A stretch of DNA of 39,897 nt from JAWWPY01 sp964412845. GTDB lineage: Bacteria > Actinomycetota > Actinomycetes > Streptosporangiales > Streptosporangiaceae. The position numbers and the translations under genes were made by a program. The stretch is taken from positions 1 to 39,897 of the forward strand of contig CAYPQM010000049.1 in assembly GCA_964412845.1 (NCBI GenBank). The letters are read 5' to 3'. Below, piece by piece: positions 1 to 8,333 of this stretch. Within the stretch, counting starts at the first letter, position 1, and every line of letters begins with the position of its first letter. Under the pieces are notes generated by a model. The model ran no database searches. It saw only the letters and a list, made by a program, of their open reading frames with translations, and had not been told where the DNA came from.

Positions 1-71
1 CCCGACGGGATTTGAACCCGCGACCTCCACCTTGACAGGGTGGCGAGCACTCCAAGCTGCTCTACAGGACC
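1..71 (-). tRNA. tRNA-Asp (GTC), 3' end cut by window edge
   Basis: Read on the minus strand, the gene starts with acceptor strand GGTCCTG at 71-65. The anticodon stem CCACC/GGTGG encloses the loop CTGTCAA, giving anticodon GTC. The T arm GCGGG-TTCAAAT-CCCGT is intact. The acceptor 3' strand starts as CGGG and the last bases (ACC expected) fall outside the window. It lies just downstream of tRNA-Glu on the same strand, so the two are probably co-transcribed. Confidence 0.93.
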
Positions 72-98
72 ATGCTGTGCTGACACTAGGCCAGCCGT

Positions 99-170
99 AC
101 CCCCAACGGGATTCGAACCCGTGCCGCCGCCTTGAAAGGGCGGTGTCCTAGGCCGCTAGACGATGGGGGC
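99..170 (-). tRNA. tRNA-Glu (TTC)
   Basis: The minus strand reads GCCCCCA at the 5' acceptor and TGGGGGT at the 3' acceptor, which pair fully. The anticodon stem CCGCC/GGCGG holds the loop CTTTCAA (anticodon TTC, Glu). The T loop TTCGAAT is canonical. It is 72 nt long and no CCA is encoded. Only 27 nt separate it from the tRNA-Asp gene downstream. Confidence 0.95.
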
Positions 171-499
171 TTACGACGGCAACCGCCGCCGTGAACCCGT
201 GGCGCCCGCCGTCGGGGACCGCCCCAGCATAGGGGACAGACGCGCGCCCGGCAAAAGCGAGCCGTTGCGCACCTGGTGCCGACGCACCGGCTGAGTGCCA
301 CACCGACACCCATCCCCGCCTCCCGGGACCTTCCACACCAGGGATAACGCTGAAATCCCCAACGATCATCCCCTGACCACTTGCGCACAGGCCGGAAATC
401 CGACACGGTAGGCAATCGACACACGACTCACTGTAACTACAAACCGCGACCGAACGCCCACTAGGCCATCGGTCATCAGTCACAGAGTGTGAGATACGA
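171..499. other. Intergenic region without recognisable gene
   Basis: This stretch separates the tRNA pair (minus strand) from the MFS gene (plus strand) and must hold both divergent promoters. The open frames here have no family resemblance, and part of them runs across the tRNA genes. I see no clear terminator, riboswitch or repeat. Confidence 0.5.
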
Positions 500-2200
500 G
501 TGACAACCCGTGCTGCACAGCCGGAAGAGAGTGCCGCCTTGCCGAGCGGTGAGGCCCTGCTCCGAGTGTTACCACCAACCGAGTCCCGCCCTGGGCGGCA
601 TCGCCAGCCAGGGCAGCGCCGTTCTAGTCCCTACCGTGACGTCTTCGCCATCCCGGAGTTCCGCGGCCTCTGGTCCGCCCAGGCCCTCTCCTACGCGGGC
701 GACCAGGTGGCGCAAGTCGCCATCGCCGTTCTCGTCTACGCCAAGACCGGATCGGCGTTCCTGACCGCGCTGGCCTACGCCCTGACCTACCTCCCGGCGA
801 TCCTGGGCGGGCCGCTGCTGGCCGGGCTGGCCGACCTGTTCCCCCGGCACCAGGTCATGATCGCAGTGAACCTGATCCGCGCCGGGCTGATAGCGATCGT
901 GGCCCTGCCGCGGATGCCCTTCGCCGGACTGTGTTCGTTACTGTTCTGCGCCGTTCTGCTCAGCCCGTCGCTCTCGGCGGCCCGCTCGGCCTTGCTGCCC
1001 GACGTCCTGCCGCCGGAGAAGTTCGTGACCGGGTCAGCCATCGGGAACATCACCCTCCAGATCAGCCAGGTCGCCGGTTTCGTGCTGGGCGCAGGCGCGG
1101 TGGCCGCTCTCGGCCCGAACCGGGCGCTAGCCCTGGACGCGTGCTCGTTGTGCCTGTCGGCCACGATCATCGCGTTCTGGGTGAAGCCGCGCCCTGCACC
1201 ACCCCGCCAGGCCAAAGCCCAGCTCTCGCCGATGGCGGTGGCCAGGAGCGGCGCGGGCCTCGTCTTCGGCAATCCCGTGCTGCGGACTCTGGTGCTGTTC
1301 GGCTGGCTGGCCGGGTTCGTGGTAGTGCCTGAAGGACTGGCCGCACCCTACGCGCGCACGCTGGGCGGCGGCCCGCTCACGGTCGGCCTGCTGATGGCGG
1401 CCATGCCCGCCGGAACCATCGTCGGCGCGTTCGCGATCGGCCACCTGGCCCGCCCCTCTGACCGGATGCGCCCGATGGGCTGGCTGGCCATGCTCTCCTG
1501 CGCCCCGCTGATCGCCAGCCTGCTGCATCCGCCGTTCTGGCTGGTCCTGGGGCTCTGGAGTCTCGCGGGCGCGGGCGGCGCCTACCAGCTCGCCGCCGCG
1601 GCGGCCTTCGTGCAGGCCTTGCCGACCACGGGCGGGGCACGGGCATTCAGCGTCGCGCAGTCCGGGCTGCTCGCCGCGCAGGGTCTCGGCATCCTGGCCG
1701 GCGGCGCCATCGCGGAACAAGCCGGCCCGCAGGCCGCGGTCGCGCTGGCCGGGCTGCTCGGCCTCGTCGTGGCGACCTGGCTGGCCACCGGCTGGACCCG
1801 GCAGCACCGGGAAATGATCATGCAGGTGGGCCGGGCACCTCAGGTCGCCGCACCCCCGGACGGCGTGTCCCCCTTACCCCAGCCGCCAGCGACCCAGCCC
1901 GCCAGCCTGCCCGCGGCAGCCAGCCCACCCGCGGCTGACCCCGCGGCACCAGCCAAGATGCCCTTCCCCAGGTTCTCCGGTCACGACCGGCCGCCCGCAG
2001 GGCCGGACCTCCGCCTGGTTGTGGACGGCCCCATGGCGGACAGCTCCCCGGATCCGAGGCTGGCCGACCCCGGGCCAGGAGACCCCAGGCTGCCCTACGA
2101 CGGTGGCCCCAGCGGGTCAATGTCCGCCCGCGCCCAGGCCCCGCCCGCCGAGGACGACTTCATGCCCCCGCGCAACCTCGGGCTGCCCAGGAGGTCCTAG
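500..2200 (+). CDS. MFS transporter (drug/siderophore exporter-like) with long Pro-rich tail
   Basis: A 566-residue integral membrane protein of the major facilitator superfamily. The first ~45 residues are polar; then come about twelve hydrophobic segments up to about residue 430. The loop after the second segment (GLADLFPRHQVM) matches the conserved MFS loop 2-3 motif, and the overall look is of the MFS_3/enterobactin-exporter type. The last ~130 residues are a Pro/Ala/Gly-rich, probably disordered cytoplasmic tail, which is unusual for the family. The start is GTG. The TAG stop overlaps tail-to-tail with the stop of the convergent PspC gene. The substrate cannot be told from sequence. Confidence 0.85.
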   Translation: MTTRAAQPEESAALPSGEALLRVLPPTESRPGRHRQPGQRRSSPYRDVFAIPEFRGLWSAQALSYAGDQVAQVAIAVLVYAKTGSAFLTALAYALTYLPAILGGPLLAGLADLFPRHQVMIAVNLIRAGLIAIVALPRMPFAGLCSLLFCAVLLSPSLSAARSALLPDVLPPEKFVTGSAIGNITLQISQVAGFVLGAGAVAALGPNRALALDACSLCLSATIIAFWVKPRPAPPRQAKAQLSPMAVARSGAGLVFGNPVLRTLVLFGWLAGFVVVPEGLAAPYARTLGGGPLTVGLLMAAMPAGTIVGAFAIGHLARPSDRMRPMGWLAMLSCAPLIASLLHPPFWLVLGLWSLAGAGGAYQLAAAAAFVQALPTTGGARAFSVAQSGLLAAQGLGILAGGAIAEQAGPQAAVALAGLLGLVVATWLATGWTRQHREMIMQVGRAPQVAAPPDGVSPLPQPPATQPASLPAAASPPAADPAAPAKMPFPRFSGHDRPPAGPDLRLVVDGPMADSSPDPRLADPGPGDPRLPYDGGPSGSMSARAQAPPAEDDFMPPRNLGLPRRS

Positions 2201-2448
2201 CTTTTCTTCGTCTTGTTGATCAGGTTCTCGGCGATCGACTTGTCCTCCCCTTCCTCGGGGAGGATCACCCAGGCCGCCAGGTACACCAGCGCGAACAAGC
2301 CGGCCGTCACGATGGTGAGCGCGGCGAATCCCACCCGGAAGATATTGGCGTCGATGCCCGTGTAGGCGGCGGCCCCCGAACATACGCCCGCGAGCCAGCG
2401 ATCCTGCCGGGTGCGGATCAGCTGCTTCGATCCGTTTTGCTCATTCAT
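2197..2448 (-). CDS. PspC-domain small membrane protein
   Basis: An 83-residue protein. Residues ~8-25 (RTRQDRWLAGVCSGAAAYTG) carry the characteristic PspC opening 'aGVcaGla.yf.id...vR', followed by IDANIFRVGFAALTIV, one strongly hydrophobic segment and a short charged tail ending KTKKS. PspC domains are found in phage-shock and envelope-stress proteins, and in actinobacteria often as stand-alone small proteins. The start is uncertain: an in-frame ATG at 2460 would add four residues, and its purine-rich GGGA lies only one base ahead of it, so 2448 is preferred. It is transcribed divergently from glutaryl-CoA dehydrogenase with under 90 nt between them. Confidence 0.82.
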   Translation of the reverse strand: MNEQNGSKQLIRTRQDRWLAGVCSGAAAYTGIDANIFRVGFAALTIVTAGLFALVYLAAWVILPEEGEDKSIAENLINKTKKS

Positions 2449-2535
2449 GCATCTGATCATTCCCGGTCCGGGTGGGTCCAGACAGCCGGATCGCACACGC
2501 ATACGCTGACGGTTAAGACGCAGAAAGGATCCGCC

Positions 2536-3717
2536 ATGCCGCATTCCTCCGCCAGTTCAGCCGCCGACCTTGACCTGCTCCGCATCGACGACCAGCTGAC
2601 CCCGGAGGAACGCCTGGTCCGGGACACGGTCCGCGATTTCGCCGCCGACCGGGTCATGCCGCACATCGCTGACTGGTTCGAGGCGGGCACGCTCCCCCGC
2701 GAACTGGTCCCCGAAGCCGGCAAGCTGGGCCTGCTCGGCATGCACCTCACCGGCTACGGCTGCGCGGGCATGGGCCCGGTCGCCTACGGCGTCGCCTGCC
2801 GCGAGCTCGAAGCCGCCGATTCCGGCCTGCGCAGCGTCGTCTCCGTGCAGGGTTCGCTGGCCATGTACCCGATCTGGCGCTACGGCTCGGAGGAGCAGAA
2901 GGCGGAGTGGCTGCCCAGGATGGCGGCGGGCGAGGCGATCGGCTGCTTCGGGCTGACCGAGCCTGACCACGGCAGCGACCCCGGCGGCATGACAACCCAG
3001 GCCAAGCCACACGGAACCGGATGGTCACTGTCCGGAACCAAGATGTGGATCACCAATGGGTCGATCGCCGACGTCGCGGTGATCTGGGCCCGCACGCCCG
3101 AGGGCATCCGCGGCTTCCTGGTCCCGCGCGGCGCACGTGGCTTCACCTCCCGGGCCATCCACAAGAAGATGTCCCTGCGGGCCTCGGTGACCGCCGAACT
3201 GCATTTCGACGACGTGAAGCTGCCCGAGGACGCGGTGCTGCCCGGCGTCACCGGGCTCAAGGGACCGCTGTCCTGCCTGACCGAAGCCCGGTTCGGCATC
3301 GTGTGGGGGGTTACGGGTGCCGCCCGGTCCTGCCTGGAGGCGGCGGCCGGGTACGCCCGCACCCGGGAGCAGTTCGGCAGGCCGATCGGCGGTTTCCAGC
3401 TGACCCAGTCCAAGCTCGCCTGGATGCTCGCAGACCTGTCCCGCGCTCAGTTGCTCGCCTTGCACCTCGGCCGGCTCAAGGAGGCCGGCGGGCTCACCCC
3501 GGAGCAGGTCAGCCTGGGCAAGATGGCCAACGTCCGGGCCGCCATCGAGATCGCCCGGCAAGCGCGGACCATTCTCGGTGCGAACGGCATCACCCTGGAA
3601 TACCCGGTGATCCGGCACCAGAACAATCTGGAATCGGTGCTCACCTACGAGGGCACCGAGGAAATCCACACGCTCGCCCTCGGCCAGGCGATCACCGGCA
3701 TCTCCGCGTACCGGTAA
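2536..3717 (+). CDS. gcdH: Glutaryl-CoA dehydrogenase (acyl-CoA dehydrogenase family)
   Basis: This 393-residue FAD enzyme oxidises and decarboxylates glutaryl-CoA to crotonyl-CoA in lysine/tryptophan breakdown. The closest pattern is GCDH rather than a general acyl-CoA dehydrogenase. ADSGLRSVVSVQ (Arg99) matches the Arg that binds the substrate carboxylate, WITNGSIADVAVIWAR is typical, and the C-terminal TYEGTEEIHTLALGQAITG supplies the catalytic base Glu372. Its length is normal for bacterial GCDH. The start at 2536 is chosen because AAAGGA lies 6 nt upstream; the frame is open further 5' but lacks family similarity. It appears monocistronic. The exact acyl substrate is inferred. Confidence 0.9.
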   Translation: MPHSSASSAADLDLLRIDDQLTPEERLVRDTVRDFAADRVMPHIADWFEAGTLPRELVPEAGKLGLLGMHLTGYGCAGMGPVAYGVACRELEAADSGLRSVVSVQGSLAMYPIWRYGSEEQKAEWLPRMAAGEAIGCFGLTEPDHGSDPGGMTTQAKPHGTGWSLSGTKMWITNGSIADVAVIWARTPEGIRGFLVPRGARGFTSRAIHKKMSLRASVTAELHFDDVKLPEDAVLPGVTGLKGPLSCLTEARFGIVWGVTGAARSCLEAAAGYARTREQFGRPIGGFQLTQSKLAWMLADLSRAQLLALHLGRLKEAGGLTPEQVSLGKMANVRAAIEIARQARTILGANGITLEYPVIRHQNNLESVLTYEGTEEIHTLALGQAITGISAYR

Positions 3718-3854
3718 CCGCGACGGGCAGTCCCGGGCCGGTGCCCAGCCGCGGCGCGGATCCCCCGAAGTGCCCGGAGCGGCGAAGTCTGGCACACTCG
3801 TGGCGGCGGGGCCGCGCCGGGCCTTCCCTGGATCCGGCCGGTGTCGCGCACCCC

Positions 3855-3926
3855 GGGGCGTTAGCTCAATGGCAGAGCAGCGGACTTTTAATCCGTGGGT
3901 TCAGGGTTCGAGCCCCTGGCGCCCCA
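3855..3926 (+). tRNA. tRNA-Lys (TTT), site of element integration
   Basis: The acceptor GGGGCGT pairs with GCGCCCC (one G-T pair). The anticodon stem around CTTTTAA gives anticodon TTT (Lys). The T arm CAGGG-TTCGAGC-CCCTG is complete. Discriminator A is at 3926 and CCA is not encoded. The 3' part, from the anticodon loop onwards, is duplicated at 7698-7735, and an integrase remnant lies immediately downstream. The intact copy on this side is the usual outcome of integration into a tRNA 3' end. Confidence 0.95.
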
Positions 3927-3928
3927 CC
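3890..3928 (+). repeat. attL-like direct repeat (3' part of tRNA-Lys)
   Basis: These 39 nt, from AATCCGTGGG through GCGCCCCACC, recur at 7698-7735 with a single one-base deletion in a run of C. They cover the anticodon-loop 3' side, T arm and acceptor of tRNA-Lys. A repeat of this kind between a tRNA gene and a distant half-tRNA, with an integrase fragment next to it, is the classical att duplication. Confidence 0.88.
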
Positions 3929-3948
3929 CATTCTGGCCTGGGCTTTCG

Positions 3949-4362
3949 TCACTCCCGGCGGGTTACCGGGGATGCTGGTATGGCCGGTGGCTGGCCAGGG
4001 TATGGCCGCGCGGTCATCACCCGCAGCCGGACCGGCGGCAGCCCCGCCTCAGCGGACAGCCGCCGGAAAGCCCGGGACAGCCGGTCGGGGGCCGTCGGGT
4101 CACCGCCGAGGCAGGTGAACACGTACCCGCTGCCGCGGTAGCCTTCCCCCGCCTGAGCGCGCTCGGCCTGCTGCGCTATGCAGTGCGCGCGCAGCACCGC
4201 CACTGTCGTGTGGTCCAGGGCGATGACCCGCTCGCTGGGCCCAGTCTTGGGCAGGCACACGGTGAGGCGGCCGGCCGTCTGCACGGGGGTCCACACCGCG
4301 ACCGGCGGCCGGGTACCGGTCCGCTGCCACTCCTCGACCCGGGCAGGCGTCCCGCCGTGCCA
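3949..4362 (-). pseudogene. Tyrosine recombinase (phage integrase) remnant
   Basis: The minus-strand frame opens after a stop near 4362 (a GTG is available at 4296). It encodes RLTVCLPKTGPSERVIALD, YVFTCLGGDPTAP and DRLSRAFRRLSAEAGLPPVRL, which match the middle of the catalytic domain of actinophage/ICE integrases just before the His-x-x-Arg box. The frame then diverges (RVMTARPYPGQ) and stops, so the HxxR motif and the nucleophilic Tyr are absent. The N-terminal DNA-binding domain is also missing. It lies 23 nt from the tRNA-Lys 3' end, the usual position for an integrase that used this site. It cannot encode an active enzyme. Confidence 0.8.
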
Positions 4363-4468
4363 TCACACTGCCGGGCTTGCAGTCCGTCTCGGCGGGAGCC
4401 GATGTGCGCGCATCCCGGGTTGCCTGACGGAGCGGGAGGAGCGTCGTGCTGGACGCCTGATCTGCGGG

Positions 4469-5134
4469 TTAGTTCCCGGGGCAGCCTGCATAGGGAACCT
4501 GGCTCAGGTCGGGAAAGCCTGGCAGGTGCGCGGCGGCCGGTCGATCATGCCAGTCGTAGTCGAGGGTGAACTGGACCGGTAGCGGGCCCGGGCACCTGAC
4601 GAGCACCTTGAAGGTGACGGTGAACCACGTGCTAGAGCCCGCCGGGAGGGAATTGCCTGCGGCGTCGCTCACGGTCGGCAGCTGACCGCATGGTCCCCAC
4701 GCTTGCGAGATCGCCCTGAGCCCGCCCAGCGGCAGCACAGCCGTGACCCGGCGGAGCGTCAGGCGTGCCGGCGACTCGTTGGTGACCTGCACGCCTAGCT
4801 GCAGCGTGTGACCGATCTGCGCGGAGCACTGGCCGCCGGACTGGCTCAGCGCAACAGCGCCTGCCACCGGCAGAGCACCCGCAGAGGCAGCTCCGGGCGA
4901 ATGCGGCAGCGGCACGGCCCTGTTACTGGCGTGCCGGTCCCCGGCCGCATACCCCGCGACAAGACCGGCCAGCAGCGCAGCGGCAGCCAGGATGACGGCG
5001 GCTCGCGGCGGCCGCCACGCCAGCACCGGCAGCTGGCGGCCACCCTGCTCCAGGATGTCGTCACCAGCCGAAGACCTGCTACTCCCCGGCAGGAAATCAG
5101 GCCCGGGCCCCTCGCTGCCATCTCGGCCAGTCAC
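4469..5134 (-). CDS. Membrane-anchored hypothetical extracytoplasmic protein
   Basis: I do not recognise the family. The 221-residue product has a polar N-terminus, one hydrophobic segment at about residues 45-67 (AAVILAAAALLAGLVAGYAAG), and then an extracytoplasmic domain of about 150 residues. That domain has four or more Cys (SGGQCSAQIG, AWGPCGQ, VRCPGPL, YAGCPGN), suggesting disulphides. Its alternating pattern (LQLGVQVTNESPARLTLRRVTAVLP) is compatible with an immunoglobulin-like beta sandwich. The start is GTG. It lies inside the tRNA-Lys element, on the same strand as the integrase remnant. Confidence 0.6.
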   Translation of the reverse strand: MTGRDGSEGPGPDFLPGSSRSSAGDDILEQGGRQLPVLAWRPPRAAVILAAAALLAGLVAGYAAGDRHASNRAVPLPHSPGAASAGALPVAGAVALSQSGGQCSAQIGHTLQLGVQVTNESPARLTLRRVTAVLPLGGLRAISQAWGPCGQLPTVSDAAGNSLPAGSSTWFTVTFKVLVRCPGPLPVQFTLDYDWHDRPAAAHLPGFPDLSQVPYAGCPGN

Positions 5135-5363
5135 TCAGCCAAGATAAACGAACCCCAGAAGGAACGCCCGGTCATGCCGCCGACCGGGCCATCCACCAGA
5201 GCCCTTGGCGCCAAGACGTACTGGCCGGACGGCTTGGCCGCCACCCTGCGTCGACGCTGGATAGACAGCAAGGAGCCGTGGCCACTCTGCCAGGCGGGCC
5301 AGCACTGCTGGATGCCTGGCCGGGCGCTGCCTTCAGGCCCGGCGGCAACGTAGCATCCGGCTC

Positions 5364-5663
5364 ATGGAATTTAGCCGGGAGCTGCGCGAAGACGTGATGT
5401 CAGGTGACATCACCGTATCCTTCCGGCTGTGGCGTCGGCCCAAGGTGAAGGAGGGCGGCCAGTATCCCGTCGGCCCGGCAAAGATCGAAGTGGACTCCGT
5501 GGAACTGGTGCCCTTTGCCTCCATCACGGCCGCCGACATCCGCCGATCCGGGGAACGGGACCGGGAATCCCTGCGCCAGCGGGCTGCCCACGCCGGCCCG
5601 ATCGCCGACCACACACTGCTCTACCGGGTGGAGTTTCACCTCGTGGAATCCCAGGCACGCTGA
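5364..5663 (+). CDS. ASCH-domain-like small protein
   Basis: A 99-residue protein. MSGDITVSFRLWRRPKVKEGGQYPVGPAKIEVDSVELVPFASITAADIRRSG resembles ASCH/PUA-like beta-barrel domains, which open with an 'i..G.kt.t.R......Gd.y.v' pattern and are thought to bind RNA or nucleotides. The second half (SLRQRAAHAGPIADHTLLYRVEFHLV) completes the small barrel. The ribosome binding site is weak and no clear operon partner exists. It sits in the mobile element as probable cargo. The family assignment is by pattern only. Confidence 0.6.
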   Translation: MEFSRELREDVMSGDITVSFRLWRRPKVKEGGQYPVGPAKIEVDSVELVPFASITAADIRRSGERDRESLRQRAAHAGPIADHTLLYRVEFHLVESQAR

Positions 5664-6131
5664 GCACTGGCAGGCAGGACGCCGACCGCTGAGGTCGACC
5701 GCTATGCCGCGAGCAGCGCACGATCATTCTGGTTCGAGGATGTGCGGCTCTAAATCCCGGAGGATCCTCGACCCGTCCGATGTGTGGCGAATGATGCTGA
5801 TGACGGAGCGTCCTTGGCGCGGTAGCCGGGGGGTGCGCCCGCGGGATCACGTTGGCAGCCTGCTGCGCCCGCGGCCAGTTTCAGGATAGCCATAGATCAC
5901 TATAAAAGCTGCAATCTACATAAAGCGGCTATAAGCCCTGTTTCCCCGAATCCCATTTCACTGGCAGCTCTTTATCATTCCGAAACGTTATTCTGTGCTC
6001 TGTATCACCATCTGGGGCGTCTTCTCGGCAAAGACTGGATATAGCCGCATGCGGGCGGGCTAGCCGTTGGCACTCCGGCCACCGCAGTCCCCTGAGCTGC
6101 TCTCCCGCATTCAGAGACAGGTGGTGATGTC
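5664..6131. other. Non-coding stretch with an AT-rich core
   Basis: There is no convincing gene in these ~470 nt. Around 5880-6010 the base composition drops sharply (CACTATAAAAG, CTACATAAAGCGG, TTTATCATTCCG), in strong contrast to the surrounding DNA. It includes a short inverted repeat GGCT-ATA-AGCC. This is probably the promoter/leader region for the gene at 6132, or foreign DNA left in the element. Confidence 0.45.
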
Positions 6132-7532
6132 ATGCACGAGGGTGATCCGGCCGAGGCGGGTCCGGGGGGAATCGCAGGCCCAGACACGGGCCGGGGTGGC
6201 GGTCAGCGGAACCGCGCGCAGCAGCCCAAACCGATGAGCGGTGCGCCCAGGCGCCCCAGGGCTCGAGGTGGCTCCGGAAACGCCGCTGGCGGGCCGAGGG
6301 AACCGGTCCCGCCAGCAGCTGACGGCAGCAGCTCTGGGAAGAGGAGGGCTGGCGCGTCGCTCGCTGGCGCGTCATTCGTTGCCGCTGGCGTTATTGCGAT
6401 GGTGGCGCGCATTCTCTTCGTGCGATGGGGCATCCTCTACGGCGCCTCAGCTGTTTCTCACGTTGATGCCATCATCGGCGCATTAGTCGCAATCGGCGTG
6501 GCTGTCATCGCCTGGGGGCTAGCGGGCGCGAAGGGGAAAAGCGCAGCAGCGAGTAACACTGACGCCGGGGCGCGCTGGATGAACTGGGTGCCGGGAGTGA
6601 CCACGTTAGCTGGTGCCGCAACTCTGGTGGTGTCGCTCGTGAACCTGCTCCAGCCACTGGAGCCTCCTGGACTGGCGATGCGCGCCTGCCCCGGGGCACG
6701 AGACAATAGCGTCCCTTATGCCGGGATCACCTCAGCTACCGAGGGCGTCAATAGTCGGCAGGGACCGGCCCGGTCGTATCTTGCCAACGGGCGATTTCCC
6801 GCAGGCTGTTCTGTCGGGTTCGCCGCTTACTGCCTGGGAGATCCGATCATCGACCAGGGCGGAGTGACGACCGATGAGACCTGGGTGACAAGCCGGTGGT
6901 TGCTGGTAGCCAAGCAACCGGGAGGATGGCGGTCGACCGCAGCGCGGATCTTGTCTGGCGAAAATCCCGGGCCGCAGTTCGTCTCCAATGCCTTCGTCAC
7001 GCCTGAAACCCCGTACGATCAGCTGCCCATCGGCACCCCTCGCCAGTGTCCCGGAACATTCCCGTATCCGGGCAAGACCCGCCTGCAGCCGTTCAACGCC
7101 TCCGCCGGCACCTTCACTGCGGCGGCAAACCATGCCATCAATATGGGCTTCGCCATATGGATTCCACCACGGCAGGGATTCGTGGACGGGGGCGCCTACC
7201 TCCAGCTCGTCACGCCAGTCTCAGCGCCTGCCCTGACCAGCGCCGACAACCCGGGCGCTTCCCCCGACGGCACCAAGACAGTCGAATGGGACTACAAAAA
7301 CATGCTGCCAACGCAGGCCCGCCACGCGGCTGGGGACAGCGCCTTCCAGCCCGGTCATGTCGTCATCATGGCCATCCCCTGCCTTGCCGACAACATCCCC
7401 GCCAAAACCAGCACGGCGGCAATCGCCGGCTATGACGTACCGGAGACGGGCGTACCGGCCATGAACACCAACATACCTAGCGGCCTCGAAAAGAACCGCC
7501 TGGCCCGCGCTGCGTGCGAGGTAAGTACTTGA
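6132..7532 (+). CDS. Hypothetical multi-pass membrane protein with large external domain
   Basis: The family is not recognised. The 466-residue product begins with about 75 residues rich in Gly, Pro, Arg and Ala, probably disordered and cytoplasmic. Hydrophobic segments follow at roughly 75-95, 103-128 and 150-172. From about residue 180 a soluble domain with several Cys begins. Its first part (GVNSRQGPARSYLANGRFPAGCSVGFAAYC) resembles a bacterial SH3 repeat, suggesting a role at the cell surface. An AGGTGG precedes the ATG. It is the last gene before attR and the largest intact gene of the element. Its amino acid use (more Asn, Thr, Ile) differs from its neighbours. Confidence 0.65.
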   Translation: MHEGDPAEAGPGGIAGPDTGRGGGQRNRAQQPKPMSGAPRRPRARGGSGNAAGGPREPVPPAADGSSSGKRRAGASLAGASFVAAGVIAMVARILFVRWGILYGASAVSHVDAIIGALVAIGVAVIAWGLAGAKGKSAAASNTDAGARWMNWVPGVTTLAGAATLVVSLVNLLQPLEPPGLAMRACPGARDNSVPYAGITSATEGVNSRQGPARSYLANGRFPAGCSVGFAAYCLGDPIIDQGGVTTDETWVTSRWLLVAKQPGGWRSTAARILSGENPGPQFVSNAFVTPETPYDQLPIGTPRQCPGTFPYPGKTRLQPFNASAGTFTAAANHAINMGFAIWIPPRQGFVDGGAYLQLVTPVSAPALTSADNPGASPDGTKTVEWDYKNMLPTQARHAAGDSAFQPGHVVIMAIPCLADNIPAKTSTAAIAGYDVPETGVPAMNTNIPSGLEKNRLARAACEVST

Positions 7533-7697
7533 GCTGGCGCCCGCCGGTCCGTCACGACCGCTGGCTGCCAGCCAGGCGAGCATCTCCACCGGCAGTTCTG
7601 GTGGCAGTTCACCAGAGTCCGCAAGACACCAGGCGGGTACACACATCCAGGCCAGAACTCTACCGGACCCCTCCGGACGGTAGACAATCGAGCTTTC

Positions 7698-7735
7698 AAT
7701 CCGTGGGTTCAGGGTTCGAGCCCTGGCGCCCCACC
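7698..7735 (+). repeat. attR-like repeat: partial tRNA-Lys 3' end
   Basis: This is a 38-nt copy of 3890-3928 lacking one C in the T arm. Only the 3' half of the tRNA is present, without D arm or 5' acceptor, so it is not a tRNA gene. It marks the distal end of the integrative element. Confidence 0.88.
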
Positions 7736-7806
7736 GCGTGATGTGCTTCTGACCTGGACGTTTGTGGTCATCGTGCGCACCGGAACGCTGCCGGGGGGCT
7801 GCCTGG

Positions 7807-8292
7807 TCAGCCCAGGGATTTCGGCTCTAGGGTACTGGCCGGGCGGAGCGTGCCGTCGTCGCCGAGGTCGTTGAGCACGGGCGGCAGGCCGACGCTGAGC
7901 ATCTTCCGCCGGACGCGGCCCAGCAGCTTCGCCATGAAGAACCCGCCGACTCCGGTGAAGCCGGTGTGCTGGTAGCTGAAGCGCGTGCCGCCGGCGTGCG
8001 GTTCGAGCCGGTAGGTGACCTCTGTTATGTCGCCGCCTTCGTCGCCGGTCCACGAGTAGCGCAGCAGCGACGGCTCGTTCACCTCAAGCACCTCGCAGTC
8101 GACGACGCCGCGCCAGCCGGGCTTCGGCTTCGCGACCAGCTTGAACCTCGTGCCGACCGTGGCGCTGAATCCTTCCGGCCGCCCGCCGGCGCCGGTCGCG
8201 GTCCACAGCGGGATGAGCGCCGGATCGGTGACCGCCCGCCAGACCTTCGCGGGGGGATGCGGGTAGTCACGCACGATGCGGATCTCACTCAT
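7807..8292 (-). CDS. SRPBCC-family protein (polyketide cyclase/AHSA1-like)
   Basis: The 161-residue product opens with EIRIVRDYPHPPAKVWRAVTDPALIPLW, the N-terminal strand and helix of the START/Bet v1-like SRPBCC fold. It continues with TRFKLVAKPKPGWRGVVDCEVLEVNEPSLLRYSW and EVTYRLEPHAGGTRFSYQHTGF, the AHSA1-type core with its hydrophobic ligand cavity. Such proteins bind small hydrophobic ligands or act as stress-linked co-factors. The gene is divergent from a TetR regulator across about 100 nt of AT-rich DNA, so it is probably controlled by that repressor. The ligand is unknown. Confidence 0.8.
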   Translation of the reverse strand: MSEIRIVRDYPHPPAKVWRAVTDPALIPLWTATGAGGRPEGFSATVGTRFKLVAKPKPGWRGVVDCEVLEVNEPSLLRYSWTGDEGGDITEVTYRLEPHAGGTRFSYQHTGFTGVGGFFMAKLLGRVRRKMLSVGLPPVLNDLGDDGTLRPASTLEPKSLG

Positions 8293-8333
8293 CGGAACTC
8301 CTCGGGCGGCACAGGAACGACCATAGCCAGATT

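Larger units (their letters stand above)
3855..7735. mobile_element. Decayed tRNA-Lys integrative element (about 3.8 kb)
   Basis: The element is bounded by the intact tRNA-Lys with attL (3890-3928) and the half-tRNA copy attR (7698-7735). Inside are a truncated tyrosine integrase on the minus strand next to the tRNA 3' end, a membrane-anchored hypothetical protein, an ASCH-like protein, an AT-rich non-coding stretch and a large hypothetical membrane protein. No replication, conjugation or phage structural gene remains. I infer a former integrative element or satellite, reduced by deletion and no longer able to excise by its own integrase. Confidence 0.75.

Noticed and set aside
86..483. Minus-strand frames near the start of the window
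   Set aside because: They run across the tRNA-Glu gene or the gap next to it and contain no recognisable motif or ribosome binding site.
4100..4366. Alternative minus-strand frame over the integrase remnant
   Set aside because: Its Arg/Gly-rich translation is a shadow; the frame ending at 3949 carries the integrase-like residues.
7691..7735. A second tRNA-Lys gene
   Set aside because: Only the 3' half is present and the T arm has lost a base; there is no D arm or 5' acceptor strand. It is an att remnant.
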